A stretch of DNA of 64,000 nt from Brenneria izbisi (GTDB taxonomy: Bacteria > Pseudomonadota > Gammaproteobacteria > Enterobacterales > Enterobacteriaceae): contig NZ_JAMPJU010000001.1 of assembly GCF_025840185.1 (NCBI RefSeq), positions 186,001 to 250,000 of the forward strand, in the 5' to 3' direction. The notes below the pieces were generated by a model. That model saw only the letters and a list, made by a program, of their open reading frames with translations, made no database searches and was not told the origin of the DNA. Positions 1 through 8,905 of the stretch are shown here, piece by piece (positions within the stretch are counted from its first letter, which is position 1; the number at the start of each line of letters is the position of its first letter). The position numbers were made by a program, and so were the translations under genes.

Positions 1-502
1 GCGCCCCCAGCATGGTAATGATACCGGCGAAAGCGCCTAGTTCCTGTTTGGCCATTTCGCCTAAGGAACGTCCGTCACGGCGTGTCGAGATAAACAGCAC
101 CAGAAAATCCTGTACCGCGCCCGCCAGCATCACGCCGACCAGAATCCAGATGGTGCCGGGCAGGAAACCCATTTGCGCCGCCAGAATCGGGCCCACCAGC
201 GGGCCAGCGCCGGCAATAGCCGCAAAATGGTGACCGAACAACACCCATTTATTGGTCGGGACGTAATCGAGTCCATCATTATGTCGCTCGGCTGGCGTCA
301 AACGACGGTCATCCAGTTCAAAGACTTTTTTGGCGATAAATAAACTGTAAAAACGATAAGCAATGCTGTAACACGCCACGGAAGCAACCACCAACCACAC
401 GGCATTGACCGGTTCACCACGGCTTAAGGCCAGCATAGCGAAAGCAACGGCTCCCACAATACCGACCAACAGCCAGATCACGATGCTCTTGACATTATTC
501 AT
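1..502 (-). CDS. cstA: Carbon starvation protein CstA, N-terminal 167 residues (runs off the window)
   Basis: Translation of the minus strand from an ATG at 502 gives a hydrophobic protein with the CstA-family core: RHNDGLDYVPT, then FGHHFAAIAGAGPLVGP, LAAQMG and AGAVQDF at about residues 75-140. CstA-family members are many-pass inner-membrane transporters of peptides or pyruvate, induced when carbon is limiting. The start is supported by GGAG about seven bases upstream. Only the first 167 codons are present; the gene continues past base 1. The RHNDGLDYVPT stretch fits CstA better than its paralogue BtsT/YjiY (NNDGLNYVPT), but the partial sequence does not fully exclude BtsT. Confidence 0.9.
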   Translation of the reverse strand, partial: MNNVKSIVIWLLVGIVGAVAFAMLALSRGEPVNAVWLVVASVACYSIAYRFYSLFIAKKVFELDDRRLTPAERHNDGLDYVPTNKWVLFGHHFAAIAGAGPLVGPILAAQMGFLPGTIWILVGVMLAGAVQDFLVLFISTRRDGRSLGEMAKQELGAFAGIITMLGA

Positions 503-595
503 AACCACGGCTCCTTCGTATTCAGGAAGAGAGATAGCGCGAATGTTAATGCAATTTAACAATAGTGGGTTTAATGGCGAAGAGAAGAGCAGGGC

Positions 596-611
596 TGTGA
601 AAATGTGAGCA
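596..611 (-). promoter_or_regulatory. Candidate CRP site upstream of cstA
   Basis: TGTGA-AAATGT-GAGCA, read on the plus strand, matches one CRP half-site perfectly and the other poorly. It lies about 95-110 bases upstream of the cstA start. CstA is a classic cAMP-CRP-dependent gene, so the position is sensible. The match is weak and based on reading by eye. Confidence 0.35.
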
Positions 612-668
612 ACAATAAGTTTTTGTAAATAAAATTAAATACAGAGGCAGAGGATAACAGGGTGTTAA

Positions 669-714
669 CCCGCACCTGATACCGATAGCGCAAACTAACG
701 GTATCAGGCGCGGG
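669..714 (-). terminator. Long hairpin after rnb
   Basis: An inverted repeat of 16 bases per arm (CCCGCACCTGATACCG at 669-684 against CGGTATCAGGCGCGGG at 699-714, one mismatch) with a 14-base loop begins ten bases beyond the rnb stop. There is no clear T-run immediately after it on the minus strand, so it may be a 3'-end stabilising hairpin rather than a simple intrinsic terminator. Confidence 0.5.
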
Positions 715-724
715 AGAAGGGGCG

Positions 725-2659
725 TTATGCGGCGGGTTTTGCCAGAATGCTGCGGGTTTCCAGCCGGACTTCCGCGATCATGACATCAAGCGTATCGCCC
801 TGACGGTACACGACGTCGCCTTTGACGGAGACGGTGCCCATCTCCTGGCTGCAAACCAGTTCATCGCGCACGGCGTGGATAAAGGAGGAGGGGATAAACG
901 TCATCGCGCCATTGTCCAGCAGGCGAACGCGCAGACCGCCGCGCGTCACATCCGCGATTTCGGCGGCGAAGCGGGTATCTGTTCCGGCCTTGTCCTTCAG
1001 GAAACGGGCATACAACCAGTCGCCGACGTCACGTTCCGCCATACGGTTCAGGCGGCGACGCTCAGCCAATTGAATGGTCACGTCATCGTGCGGTTTTTCC
1101 ACTGACTGCTGGGTGATCACCGCTTTCAGCAGGCGATGGTTAACCATGTCGCCGTACTTGCGAATCGGTGAGGTCCAGGTGGCATAAGCTTCCAGACCCA
1201 GGCCAAAATGCGGCCCCGGCGTGGTGCTGACTTCGGCGAAAGACTGGAAGCGGCGGATACGGCTGTCAAGAAACGACGTGGGTTGAGCATCCAGTTCACG
1301 ACGCAGCGCACAGAAGCCTTCCAACGTCAGCAACGCCTGCGCGTCGGCTTTGATGCCGTGGGTTTCCAGTACGCTAACCGCCTGTTCGACCGAAGCCGGA
1401 TCAAATCCGTTGTGAATATTGTAAATGCCGAAACCCAGCTTATCGCGCAGCACCAGCGCCGCGCAGACGTTGGCTGCGATCATCGCTTCTTCTACGATGC
1501 GGTTGGCGATGCGGCGCGGTTCAACCACGATATCCAGCACTTCGCCTTTTTCTCCCAGCAGGAAGCGGTAATCCGGGCGATCTTTAAACACCAGCGCATA
1601 AGTATTACGCCATTCGTTGCGCGCCAGACAAATGCGTTGCAACAGGCGAATTTGTTCAGCAATAGCGTCGCTGGACGGCTGCCATGCGCCTTTTTCTTCC
1701 AGCCAGTCGGAAACCTCGTCATAAACCAGCTTGGCTTTGGATTCGATCCAGGCGGCGAAGAAATGGATATCGTCGCCCAGCGCGCCATCGGCGCCAATAG
1801 TCACGCGGCAAGCCAGAACCGGGCGTCGCTCATTTGGCCGCAGCGAGCAGATATCGTCTGACAGCGGACGCGGCAACATCGGAATATTGAAGCCAGGCAG
1901 ATAGTTGGTGAAAGCCCGCCGACGGGCGATATCATCCAGTTCGCTGCCAGCGGCGACATAGGCGGTCGGATCAGCGATCGCAATAGTCAGTTGCAGCGAA
2001 CCATCACCATTATCCTGAGCGAACAGGGCATCATCCATATCTTCGGTGCTGGCGCTATCGATGGTGACAAAACTTAGCGCGGTCAGATCTTCACGTATCA
2101 GTTCGCCGTCATGACGTTCCGTCGCTTCCGCTTCCGGCGCGGCGCGCTCCAGATTGTGACGTGACAACGTCACCCACCACGGTGCTAACGGATCATCGCC
2201 AGTGGTAATGTATTGGGTCAGTTCGGCGTGGAATCCCCGATCGCCTTTCAGCGGATGGCGGCGCATTTCCGCTACCGCCCAGTCACCATCCTGAAACGAA
2301 TGACTGACATCACGCGCGGCACGGCACGGGATTGCATCCTTCAGCAACGGATGATCGGGGACAATGGACAGACGATCGTCTTTTTTCTGTACACGCCCGA
2401 CAAAGCGGGTCAGAAATGGTTCGATCAGGGATTCCGGTTCGGCAATCTCACGCTCTTTTTCGGTATGCAGCGTGGCGGTGATGCGATCGCCGTGCATCAC
2501 CTTTTTCATGTGCGGAGGCGGGATGAAATAACTTTTTTGCGCATCAGCTTCAAGAAAACCAAAGCCTTTGTCAGTGCCTTTGACGACACCTTCAACCCGT
2601 GGCGTCTGCGAATGAAGTTGCTGTTTTAGCTGTGCAAGCAGCGGATTATCTTGAAACAT
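725..2659 (-). CDS. rnb: Exoribonuclease II
   Basis: The 644-residue product has the same length as E. coli RNase II. It starts [15 protein letters not shown], has an N-terminal cold-shock-like RNA-binding region ([16 protein letters not shown], about residues 24-40), the RNB catalytic domain with the metal-binding aspartates in [15 protein letters not shown] (about 200-213), [10 protein letters not shown], and [20 protein letters not shown], and a C-terminal S1-type domain. RNase II degrades single-stranded RNA 3' to 5' in the cytoplasm and is a main mRNA-decay enzyme. It is transcribed leftward as a single gene, with a hairpin beyond its stop. All visible catalytic residues are intact. Confidence 0.97.
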   Translation of the reverse strand: MFQDNPLLAQLKQQLHSQTPRVEGVVKGTDKGFGFLEADAQKSYFIPPPHMKKVMHGDRITATLHTEKEREIAEPESLIEPFLTRFVGRVQKKDDRLSIVPDHPLLKDAIPCRAARDVSHSFQDGDWAVAEMRRHPLKGDRGFHAELTQYITTGDDPLAPWWVTLSRHNLERAAPEAEATERHDGELIREDLTALSFVTIDSASTEDMDDALFAQDNGDGSLQLTIAIADPTAYVAAGSELDDIARRRAFTNYLPGFNIPMLPRPLSDDICSLRPNERRPVLACRVTIGADGALGDDIHFFAAWIESKAKLVYDEVSDWLEEKGAWQPSSDAIAEQIRLLQRICLARNEWRNTYALVFKDRPDYRFLLGEKGEVLDIVVEPRRIANRIVEEAMIAANVCAALVLRDKLGFGIYNIHNGFDPASVEQAVSVLETHGIKADAQALLTLEGFCALRRELDAQPTSFLDSRIRRFQSFAEVSTTPGPHFGLGLEAYATWTSPIRKYGDMVNHRLLKAVITQQSVEKPHDDVTIQLAERRRLNRMAERDVGDWLYARFLKDKAGTDTRFAAEIADVTRGGLRVRLLDNGAMTFIPSSFIHAVRDELVCSQEMGTVSVKGDVVYRQGDTLDVMIAEVRLETRSILAKPAA

Positions 2660-3165
2660 AGCGTCCAGAAATACGGTTGTCAGTAGCTCGATTAGCGGCT
2701 GACAGTTTTACGCGAATCACGTGCTGGCGGCAAGCATTCCATGTGGTCTGCATCATGCGGATAGAGAGTATTTATCGACGGTTAAAATGTGACTGAGTGC
2801 TTTACGCCGTTCGGCACAGGAAAAGGTGCTTTTTAGGTGACAAGCGCTAAATAATGTCAGCCGACGATTAATTCCCTTTTTTGTTACATAAAACGTAAAT
2901 ATTTATGGTTTAATTTCTTTCGAAGATGCAAATATGTTAATAAAAATAGCGTGTATTAACGTTGACAAAAATAATCGCCAATAACCCTACTAAATGTATT
3001 TATATGTAGCAGTTAAAATATTAAAAAAACGTTTTATAACATTAAAAAAAACCCATACTTAGTAATTAATAACATTATTAGCCAGCCGAACAAATAACGA
3101 AAAAACCATGGCTTTATTGTGCTCTTTTTAAGCGAAATTTTTTATTTTAAAGTGGAGTGTTCACC
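2660..3165. other. 506-base divergent intergenic region between rnb and the flavoprotein gene; 3' part very AT-rich
   Basis: No gene is apparent. The first 150 bases have ordinary composition and should hold the rnb promoter on the minus strand. From about 2860 to 3165 the sequence is strikingly AT-rich with many A- and T-tracts. A TTGACA occurs at 2963-2968, but no convincing -10 box lies at the right distance, and I found no clear FNR or CRP palindrome. The composition suggests a silenced or globally regulated promoter for the downstream flavoprotein; this is inference. Confidence 0.5.
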
Positions 3166-6006
3166 ATGACGGATATTAACCTTGAATTGTTAAAATCTTT
3201 CACATTACCCAACGGCGTTACGCTCAAAAATAGAGTGCTTATGGCGCCGATGACCACCTGTAGTGGATTTTTTGATGGGAGTGTTACAAAAGAATTAATC
3301 GAATATTATGAGCAGCGGGCCGGCAGTATCGGCACGGTGATTGTGGAATGTTGTTTTGTTGATGATAAGGGGCTGGCTTTCCCCGGCGCGATAGGGATCG
3401 ATAAAGACGATAAAATCGACGGGCTGGCTAAGATCGCCACGGCAATTAAAGCCAGAGGCTCGAAAGCGGTGCTTCAGATTTACCACGGCGGTCGCATGGT
3501 GGAACCACGGTTTATCGGCGGCGCGACGCCGGTGGCGCCCAGCGCGCTGGCAGCGCCCAGAGCGGGTGCGGCGACGCCTGTCGCCTTGACCGGCGATGAA
3601 GTGGAGGAAATGGTCGGGAAGTTCGGCGATGCGGTATACCGGGCCATTCAAGCGGGGTTCGACGGCGTGGAAATTCATGGCGCCAACACCTATCTGATCC
3701 AGCAATTTTACTCCCCCAATTCCAATCAACGCACCGATAAATGGGGCGGCAGCAGAGATAAACGCGCGCAATTTCCTTTAGCCATTCTGAATATTACTCA
3801 TGAAATGGTAAATAAATATGCGGATCGTTCATTTATTATCGGTTATCGCTTTTCGCCCGAAGAAATAGAAGAACCCGGCATTCGTTTTGACGACACGTTA
3901 TATTTGTTAGAGAAACTGGCGGAAAAAGGCCTGGATTATGTCCACTTTTCCATGGGGAATATTTTACGTCCGTCACTGAACGATATTGATGATCCCACGC
4001 CGTTGATTAAAAAATATGTCGCCCGGCGCTCCGCCAAACTTGCCGAAATTCCGGTTATCGGCGTCGGCGAAATTGTGAATAAAACGGACGCCGAAACTGC
4101 GCTGGAAAATGGTTATGACCTGATCGCGGTGGGCAGAGGGTGTATCGCTTATCCTGATTGGACTGATCGAATTGCCGACGCGCAAAATATCGAGCTTTAT
4201 ATCAATAGCGATAAACGTGAAGCGTTAATGATCCCGGAACCCTTATGGCGTTTCTCCCTGGTGGAAGCGATGATTCGGGATGTGAATCTAACCGGCAAGA
4301 AATTCAAAGCCGGGGTATATCAGGAAAAAGTACAGGATGAAAGCGGCGAACTGAAGGTGAATGTCAGCTTTGAACCTGATCGAATAAAAAATATTGAACT
4401 GGCGGATAACGCCGGGATCGATGAATCGTTGCTGATCAGTTTCGACGTGATCAGAAGCCGGATTCTGGACACCAACAGTCCGCATGTCGATGCGGTAACC
4501 GGCGCGACGGCGCAAAGTGAAGCGATTAAGAAAGCGGTAACCAAAGCGATGGTGAAATCCTGCAAGGAAGCCATTCTTGAGGAGGGCGGCAACCCCGATG
4601 AGCAGCAGGAAGTCGATGTTGTGGTGATCGGCAGTGGCGGGGCGGGACTGGCGGCGGCGATCCAGGCTAGCGAAGCGGGCGCCAGCGTCATCATCATCGA
4701 AAAAATGCCGGTTATCGGCGGTAATACCATCAAGGCATCAGCCGGTATGAATGCCGCTGAAACGGTTTTCCAGAAAATCAAAGGTATTGATGATAGCCGG
4801 ACGCTGTTCTACAACGAGACGTTGAAAAGCGGCCAACACAAAAACAATCCGACGCTGGTGAAATATTTTGTCGAGCATGCCGCCAACGCGATCGACTGGC
4901 TTGCCGATCACGATATCGAACTGAGCGATATCACCACCACTGGCGGGATGAGCATCGACAGAACGCATCGGCCCGCCAGCGGCGCGGCGGTCGGCGGCTA
5001 TTTGATCAGCGGTCTGGTGAAAAACATCAACAAGCGCAATATTGATGTCATGCTGGATACCACGGTGACGGAAATCCTTCAGGAACATGGCCGGGTAAGC
5101 GGTGTGCGCATCCTTGATGATGAGAATGAAGAGAAAATCATTGCAACCAAAGCCGTTATTGTGGCGACAGGCGGTTTCAGCGCTAATTCGTCGATGGTGG
5201 TTAACTATCGCCCTGATTTGGATGGGTTTGTGACAACCAACCATAAAGGGGCGACCGGCGGCGGTATTCGTCTGTTGCAGCAAATGGGCGCCGACACCGT
5301 TGATATGGGCGAAATCCAAACGCATCCGACGGTGGAGCAAACGACTTCTTATCTGATATCGGAATCGATTCGCGGCGGCGGCGCAATCCTGGTTTCACAG
5401 CGCGGCGAAAGGTTTTTCAATGAACTGGAAACCCGCGACAAGGTTTCCGCGGCTATTGTCGGTCTGCCGGAAAAATTCGCCTATATTCTGTTCGATGAGC
5501 AGGTGAGAAAGCGTAATATGGCGGTCGAGGAATATGTTTCGCAAGGGTTGAGCGTGAGTGGACAAAGCATTGCTGAACTGGCGGAAAAACTGGATATTGA
5601 TCTGGCGACGTTGCAAGCGACCATCAACCGCTACAATGTGTTTGTCAATAACAAGCATGACGACGATTTCGGCAGAACGACCGGTATGCGCGACCCGCTC
5701 GATAGCGCGCCCTTCTATGCCATCAGAGTCGCGCCCGGCGTTCACCATACTATGGGCGGCGTGGTGATCAATGCCGATACAGAAGTGCTCAATAGCGGCA
5801 AACAGGCTATCCCCGGCGTCTATGCCGCCGGAGAAGTGGTCGGCGGTATTCATGGCGCCAACCGCATTGGCGGCAATGCCGTGGCGGATATCATTATTTT
5901 CGGTATTCGCTCCGGTATGCAGGCCGCCGTCTATGCGAAATCATCGGATAACGTGACGCAGGTGGATTTTGAAGGAGCGGATGTTCCATTAAAAGCTGTT
6001 TCATAA
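3166..6006 (+). CDS. Soluble fumarate-reductase-type flavoprotein: OYE-like, FMN_bind and FAD_binding_2 domains fused
   Basis: The 946-residue protein has three domains. Residues about 1-350 form an Old-Yellow-Enzyme-like TIM barrel (LMAPMTT near the start, HGANTYLIQQFYSP, GVGEI). Residues about 370-470 form an FMN_bind domain with the flavinylation motif DAVTGAT; its last Thr, near residue 448, would carry covalent FMN. Residues about 485-940 are an FAD_binding_2 fumarate-reductase-like module (VVVIGSGGAGLAAA, THPT, ETRDKVSAAI, HHTMGG, HGANRIGGNA). The residues matching His365, Arg381, Arg402, His504 and Arg544/545 of Shewanella Fcc3 are present; Thr377 is Ser. No signal peptide is seen, so it should be cytoplasmic. 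This architecture matches NADH-dependent soluble fumarate reductases of Klebsiella type; related proteins reduce other enoates such as acrylates, so the substrate is open. I chose ATG 3166 because GGAG lies eight bases upstream; GTG 3157 is possible but badly spaced. apbE follows. Confidence 0.9.
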   Translation: MTDINLELLKSFTLPNGVTLKNRVLMAPMTTCSGFFDGSVTKELIEYYEQRAGSIGTVIVECCFVDDKGLAFPGAIGIDKDDKIDGLAKIATAIKARGSKAVLQIYHGGRMVEPRFIGGATPVAPSALAAPRAGAATPVALTGDEVEEMVGKFGDAVYRAIQAGFDGVEIHGANTYLIQQFYSPNSNQRTDKWGGSRDKRAQFPLAILNITHEMVNKYADRSFIIGYRFSPEEIEEPGIRFDDTLYLLEKLAEKGLDYVHFSMGNILRPSLNDIDDPTPLIKKYVARRSAKLAEIPVIGVGEIVNKTDAETALENGYDLIAVGRGCIAYPDWTDRIADAQNIELYINSDKREALMIPEPLWRFSLVEAMIRDVNLTGKKFKAGVYQEKVQDESGELKVNVSFEPDRIKNIELADNAGIDESLLISFDVIRSRILDTNSPHVDAVTGATAQSEAIKKAVTKAMVKSCKEAILEEGGNPDEQQEVDVVVIGSGGAGLAAAIQASEAGASVIIIEKMPVIGGNTIKASAGMNAAETVFQKIKGIDDSRTLFYNETLKSGQHKNNPTLVKYFVEHAANAIDWLADHDIELSDITTTGGMSIDRTHRPASGAAVGGYLISGLVKNINKRNIDVMLDTTVTEILQEHGRVSGVRILDDENEEKIIATKAVIVATGGFSANSSMVVNYRPDLDGFVTTNHKGATGGGIRLLQQMGADTVDMGEIQTHPTVEQTTSYLISESIRGGGAILVSQRGERFFNELETRDKVSAAIVGLPEKFAYILFDEQVRKRNMAVEEYVSQGLSVSGQSIAELAEKLDIDLATLQATINRYNVFVNNKHDDDFGRTTGMRDPLDSAPFYAIRVAPGVHHTMGGVVINADTEVLNSGKQAIPGVYAAGEVVGGIHGANRIGGNAVADIIIFGIRSGMQAAVYAKSSDNVTQVDFEGADVPLKAVS

Positions 6007-6039
6007 ACGTTTGAATGAGTTAATTGCAAGACAGGGAGT

Positions 6040-6070
6040 GCGTCCGTCAGGACGCCTCTCTTTGTTTATT
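6040..6070 (+). terminator. Terminator-like hairpin between the flavoprotein gene and apbE
   Basis: GCGTCC (6040-6045), loop GTCA, GGACGC (6050-6055), followed by the pyrimidine-rich run CTCTCTTTGTTTATT. It lies 34 bases after the flavoprotein stop and 30 bases before apbE. The T-run is interrupted, so it is probably a partial terminator that lowers apbE expression relative to its target. Confidence 0.6.
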
Positions 6071-6099
6071 CCGCCACCTCATCCGCCGACCTGTCTATC

Positions 6100-7080
6100 A
6101 TGAAATCTGTCAGTGAAATCTATTCCTATACCGCTCATCTAATGGGCAGCCCGATAGTGTTGAAAATGTTTGTGCATGATGAAACGCTGGTTAAACAGGT
6201 ATTTCACCATATCAGGCAGCTTGAAGATCGTCTGACCGTCAATCGGTCGCAGTCGGAGGTGATGAGCGTCAATTACGCGGCGGGGCAACATTTCGTAACG
6301 GTCAGCCCCCTGGTTTTCAGCCTCATCAAACAAGCGAAAGCCGCCAGCCTGATAAACGGCAGTTGCTTTAATCTCGCCATTGGCCCGGTAGTGAAACTAT
6401 GGAAAATAGGATTTAACGGTTGCGCCGTGCCTGATGCGAAAAAAATAGCTAGCGCACTGGCATTGACCAATCCTGAGCATGTGATGCTGAATGAGGAAGA
6501 CCGCGCTGTTTTTCTGGCGCAGGCAGGGATGGAAATCGATTTAGGCGCGATCGCCAAAGGATATATTGCGGATCGCATCAGAAGTTTGCTGTACCAGTGT
6601 GGGGTTTATCACGCGGTAATCAATCTTGGCGGTAATGTCCTTGCCATTGGCCGCTCATTGACGCAAGGGTACTGGAGCGTCGGGCTGCAAAGGCCGTTCG
6701 CGCAGCGGGATGATTTGCTGGGGGTGATCCGGGTGATTAATAAGTCGGTGGTGACGTCTGGCGTTTATGAGCGTTTTTTTACCATTGATGACCAGGTGTA
6801 CCACCACATCTTAAATCCCGTCACTGGCTACCCGCTGGATAATGAACTGCATAGCGTCACCATTATCTCGGACAACTCTATTGACGGCGATATTTATTCT
6901 ACGTTGCTCTATGGCATGGGCGTCGATGACGGTATCGCGTATTTACGCACCAGACCGGATATTGAAGCCATTTTCGTGACCAAAAATAAACAGATAATTC
7001 TTTCTTCTCAACAACATTTCGAGTTTGAACGGCTAAACGCCGGGTACTCGCTTATCAGGGGGAGCAGGCAGGAAATATAA
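6100..7080 (+). CDS. apbE: FAD:protein FMN transferase, ApbE family
   Basis: The 326-residue protein contains the ApbE core: IDLGAIAKGYIADRI (about 147-161), NLGGNVLAIG (about 175-184), TSGVYERFF and HHILNPVTGYP. ApbE enzymes transfer FMN from FAD to a Thr or Ser in a Dxx(S/T)GAT motif, and such a motif lies in the FMN_bind domain encoded 94 bases upstream. The two genes therefore look like enzyme and substrate. Typical periplasmic ApbE proteins carry a signal or lipoprotein peptide; none is visible here, which fits a cytoplasmic target. The ATG at 6100 lacks a good Shine-Dalgarno sequence, so translation may be weak. A housekeeping ApbE is expected elsewhere in the genome. Confidence 0.93.
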   Translation: MKSVSEIYSYTAHLMGSPIVLKMFVHDETLVKQVFHHIRQLEDRLTVNRSQSEVMSVNYAAGQHFVTVSPLVFSLIKQAKAASLINGSCFNLAIGPVVKLWKIGFNGCAVPDAKKIASALALTNPEHVMLNEEDRAVFLAQAGMEIDLGAIAKGYIADRIRSLLYQCGVYHAVINLGGNVLAIGRSLTQGYWSVGLQRPFAQRDDLLGVIRVINKSVVTSGVYERFFTIDDQVYHHILNPVTGYPLDNELHSVTIISDNSIDGDIYSTLLYGMGVDDGIAYLRTRPDIEAIFVTKNKQIILSSQQHFEFERLNAGYSLIRGSRQEI

Positions 7081-7103
7081 AAATGCCCCAACAGTGTGGG
7101 GCA
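7079..7103 (-). terminator. fabI terminator overlapping the apbE stop
   Basis: TGCCCCA (7084-7090) and TGGGGCA (7097-7103) form a stem with a six-base loop. On the minus strand the hairpin is followed by TTTTT at the apbE stop codon. It lies about 30 bases beyond the fabI stop. Confidence 0.75.
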
Positions 7104-7134
7104 GAGGACATCGTATTGCTAGCGAAATGGAATG

Positions 7135-7923
7135 TTAATCCAATTCTAACTCACTCATCGCGGTGATGTTGAAACCACCATCGACGTGCAGCACTTCACC
7201 GGAAATACCGGCAGCCAGATCGGAGCACAGGAAGGCGGCTGAGTTACCGACATCCTCAATGGTCACCACCCGGCGGATTGGCGTAACCGCTTCACAGTGA
7301 GACAGCATCTTCTTGAAGTTTTTAATGCCAGAGGCAGCCAGTGTACGGATCGGGCCGGCTGAGATGGCGTTGACGCGCACGCCCTGCGCACCCATGGCGT
7401 TTGCCATATAACGCACGTTCGCTTCCAGAGAGGCTTTTGCCAGACCCATCACGTTGTAGTTAGGAATGGCGCGTTCTGCGCCCAGATAGGACAGCGTGAC
7501 CAGCGCAGAATGAGGATTCAGCATTTTACGACAGGCTTTGGCCATCGCGACAAAGCTATAAGAACTGATATCGTGCGCAACGCCGAAACCTTCGCGGGTT
7601 ACGGCATCAATATAGTCGCCGTCAAGCTGATCGCCCGGCGCATAAGCAATGGAGTGAACGAAGCCATCAAAGTTTGGCCATACGTTAGCCAATTCAGCAA
7701 ACAGCGCTTCAATACTTGCATCTTCCGCGACATCACAGGGCAGAACAATGCTTGATCCCAGTTCGCTGGCAAAGTCTTCAACGCGAGATTTCAGTTTATC
7801 GTTTTGATACGTGAACGCCAGTTCAGCACCTTCACGGTGCATCGCCTGCGCGATACCGAATGCAATGGAACGGTTACTGGCAACACCAGTTACCAGAATG
7901 CGCTTACCGGTAAGAAAACCCAT
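7135..7923 (-). CDS. fabI: Enoyl-[acyl-carrier-protein] reductase (NADH)
   Basis: The 262-residue protein starts [16 protein letters not shown], same length and register as E. coli FabI. It is a short-chain dehydrogenase-type enzyme that reduces trans-2-enoyl-ACP in the last step of each fatty-acid elongation cycle. Catalytic Tyr156 and Lys163 lie in [20 protein letters not shown]. The residue matching E. coli Gly93, altered in triclosan- and diazaborine-resistant mutants, is Ala ([11 protein letters not shown]), and Phe94 is Tyr. Start ATG 7923 has AAGGA eight bases upstream; an in-frame ATG 36 bases earlier lacks family support. It is transcribed leftward, alone, with its own terminator. 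Confidence 0.97.
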   Translation of the reverse strand: MGFLTGKRILVTGVASNRSIAFGIAQAMHREGAELAFTYQNDKLKSRVEDFASELGSSIVLPCDVAEDASIEALFAELANVWPNFDGFVHSIAYAPGDQLDGDYIDAVTREGFGVAHDISSYSFVAMAKACRKMLNPHSALVTLSYLGAERAIPNYNVMGLAKASLEANVRYMANAMGAQGVRVNAISAGPIRTLAASGIKNFKKMLSHCEAVTPIRRVVTIEDVGNSAAFLCSDLAAGISGEVLHVDGGFNITAMSELELD

Positions 7924-7963
7924 AGCAGTAATCCTTGTGATCATTGTTGCAGCGATCATCAGC

Positions 7964-7975
7964 GATTACGTAATC
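7964..7975. repeat. Perfect 12-bp palindrome upstream of fabI
   Basis: GATTACGTAATC is self-complementary and lies 41-52 bases before the fabI start, where a promoter or operator would be. I do not recognise it as the site of a known regulator. Confidence 0.4.
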
Positions 7976-8089
7976 AGTTAATGATGATCGAAGTGAATAA
8001 ACCGGGCGATTCTACCATGCCTGAGGCCGATAAGGGTACTCCGAGCAGTATCGACCTTTTTTGTCTGTTTCTTCAGCATCAAAACGCGC

Positions 8090-8905
8090 TTAAAGCTGAG
8101 CGCCGTCACGCCGCCAGGCATCGGCGCTCAGCGCTTCACCAAAGTGGCTGGCGATCAGGCGCTTGGTCAGATCGTGCAGCGGCGAGGCCAGCACTTCGGC
8201 GGTACTGCCGCGTTCGACCACCTCTCCGGCGTGCATCACCAGAATCTGATCGCTGATATGTTTCATCATTCCCAGATGCTGCGTCACGTAAATATAAGAG
8301 ATGCCGTGTTTTTCCTGAAGTTCCAGCATCAGGTTGATGATTTGTGAGCGCATGGACATATCCAGCGAGGCCAGCGCTTCATCCGCCACAATGACTTTAG
8401 GTTGCAGGATCAGGGCGCGCGCCAGACCGACACGCTGTTTCTGACCGGGAGCCAGCGCATGGGGATAGTAGTAAGCGTGATCGGGGCGCAGACCGACCTG
8501 TTGCAGCGTCTGGTTAATGGCTTTTTCACGCGCCTGAGGCGTGAGATCGGTATTAAGCCGCAGCGGTACATCCAGCAACTGCCCGATGCGCTGGCGCGGA
8601 TTGAGCGCATTGCCCGCATCCTGAAAGATCATACGGATTCGCTGGCTGCGGTAACGATAATCACCATAATGCAAAGGATGATCGTCGATCAGCAATTCGC
8701 CTGAGGTCGGTGCCACCATGCCGGACAACATTTTCGCCAGCGTGGATTTTCCTGAACCGTTTTCTCCGATGATCGCCAACGTCTGGCGTTCACGTAAGGT
8801 AAAGCTGACGGACTTCACGGCCTCAACATGTTGCCGACGAAACAATCCGGTTCGATAGCGGAATGTTTTGGTCAGATTACGGGCTTCCAGCAAAGTTTCA
8901 ACCAT
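8090..8905 (-). CDS. sapF: Peptide ABC transporter ATP-binding subunit SapF
   Basis: The 271-residue ATPase starts [20 protein letters not shown] and has Walker A GENGSGKS (about 47-54), signature LAPGQKQRVGLARAL and Walker B VIVADEALASLD. It is the second ATPase of the Sap importer, implicated in resistance to antimicrobial peptides. The ATG at 8905 shares one base with the sapD stop (TGATG), arguing for translational coupling and for this start over an upstream in-frame one 40 codons earlier. It is the last gene of the operon. I saw no convincing intrinsic terminator before fabI. Confidence 0.96.
   Translation of the reverse strand: MVETLLEARNLTKTFRYRTGLFRRQHVEAVKSVSFTLRERQTLAIIGENGSGKSTLAKMLSGMVAPTSGELLIDDHPLHYGDYRYRSQRIRMIFQDAGNALNPRQRIGQLLDVPLRLNTDLTPQAREKAINQTLQQVGLRPDHAYYYPHALAPGQKQRVGLARALILQPKVIVADEALASLDMSMRSQIINLMLELQEKHGISYIYVTQHLGMMKHISDQILVMHAGEVVERGSTAEVLASPLHDLTKRLIASHFGEALSADAWRRDGAQL

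Noticed and set aside
1208-1861. A 217-codon open frame on the plus strand inside rnb
   Set aside because: It is antisense to the conserved RNase II catalytic domain and its translation resembles no protein family; it is a shadow of the rnb codon pattern.
2963-2992. TTGACA at 2963 as a sigma70 or FNR promoter of the flavoprotein gene
   Set aside because: No acceptable -10 box 16-18 bases downstream and only one FNR half-site-like stretch; not convincing.
4738-5340. A 200-codon open frame on the minus strand inside the flavoprotein gene
   Set aside because: The opposite strand encodes highly conserved fumarate-reductase motifs over the same bases; there is no ribosome-binding site and no family resemblance.
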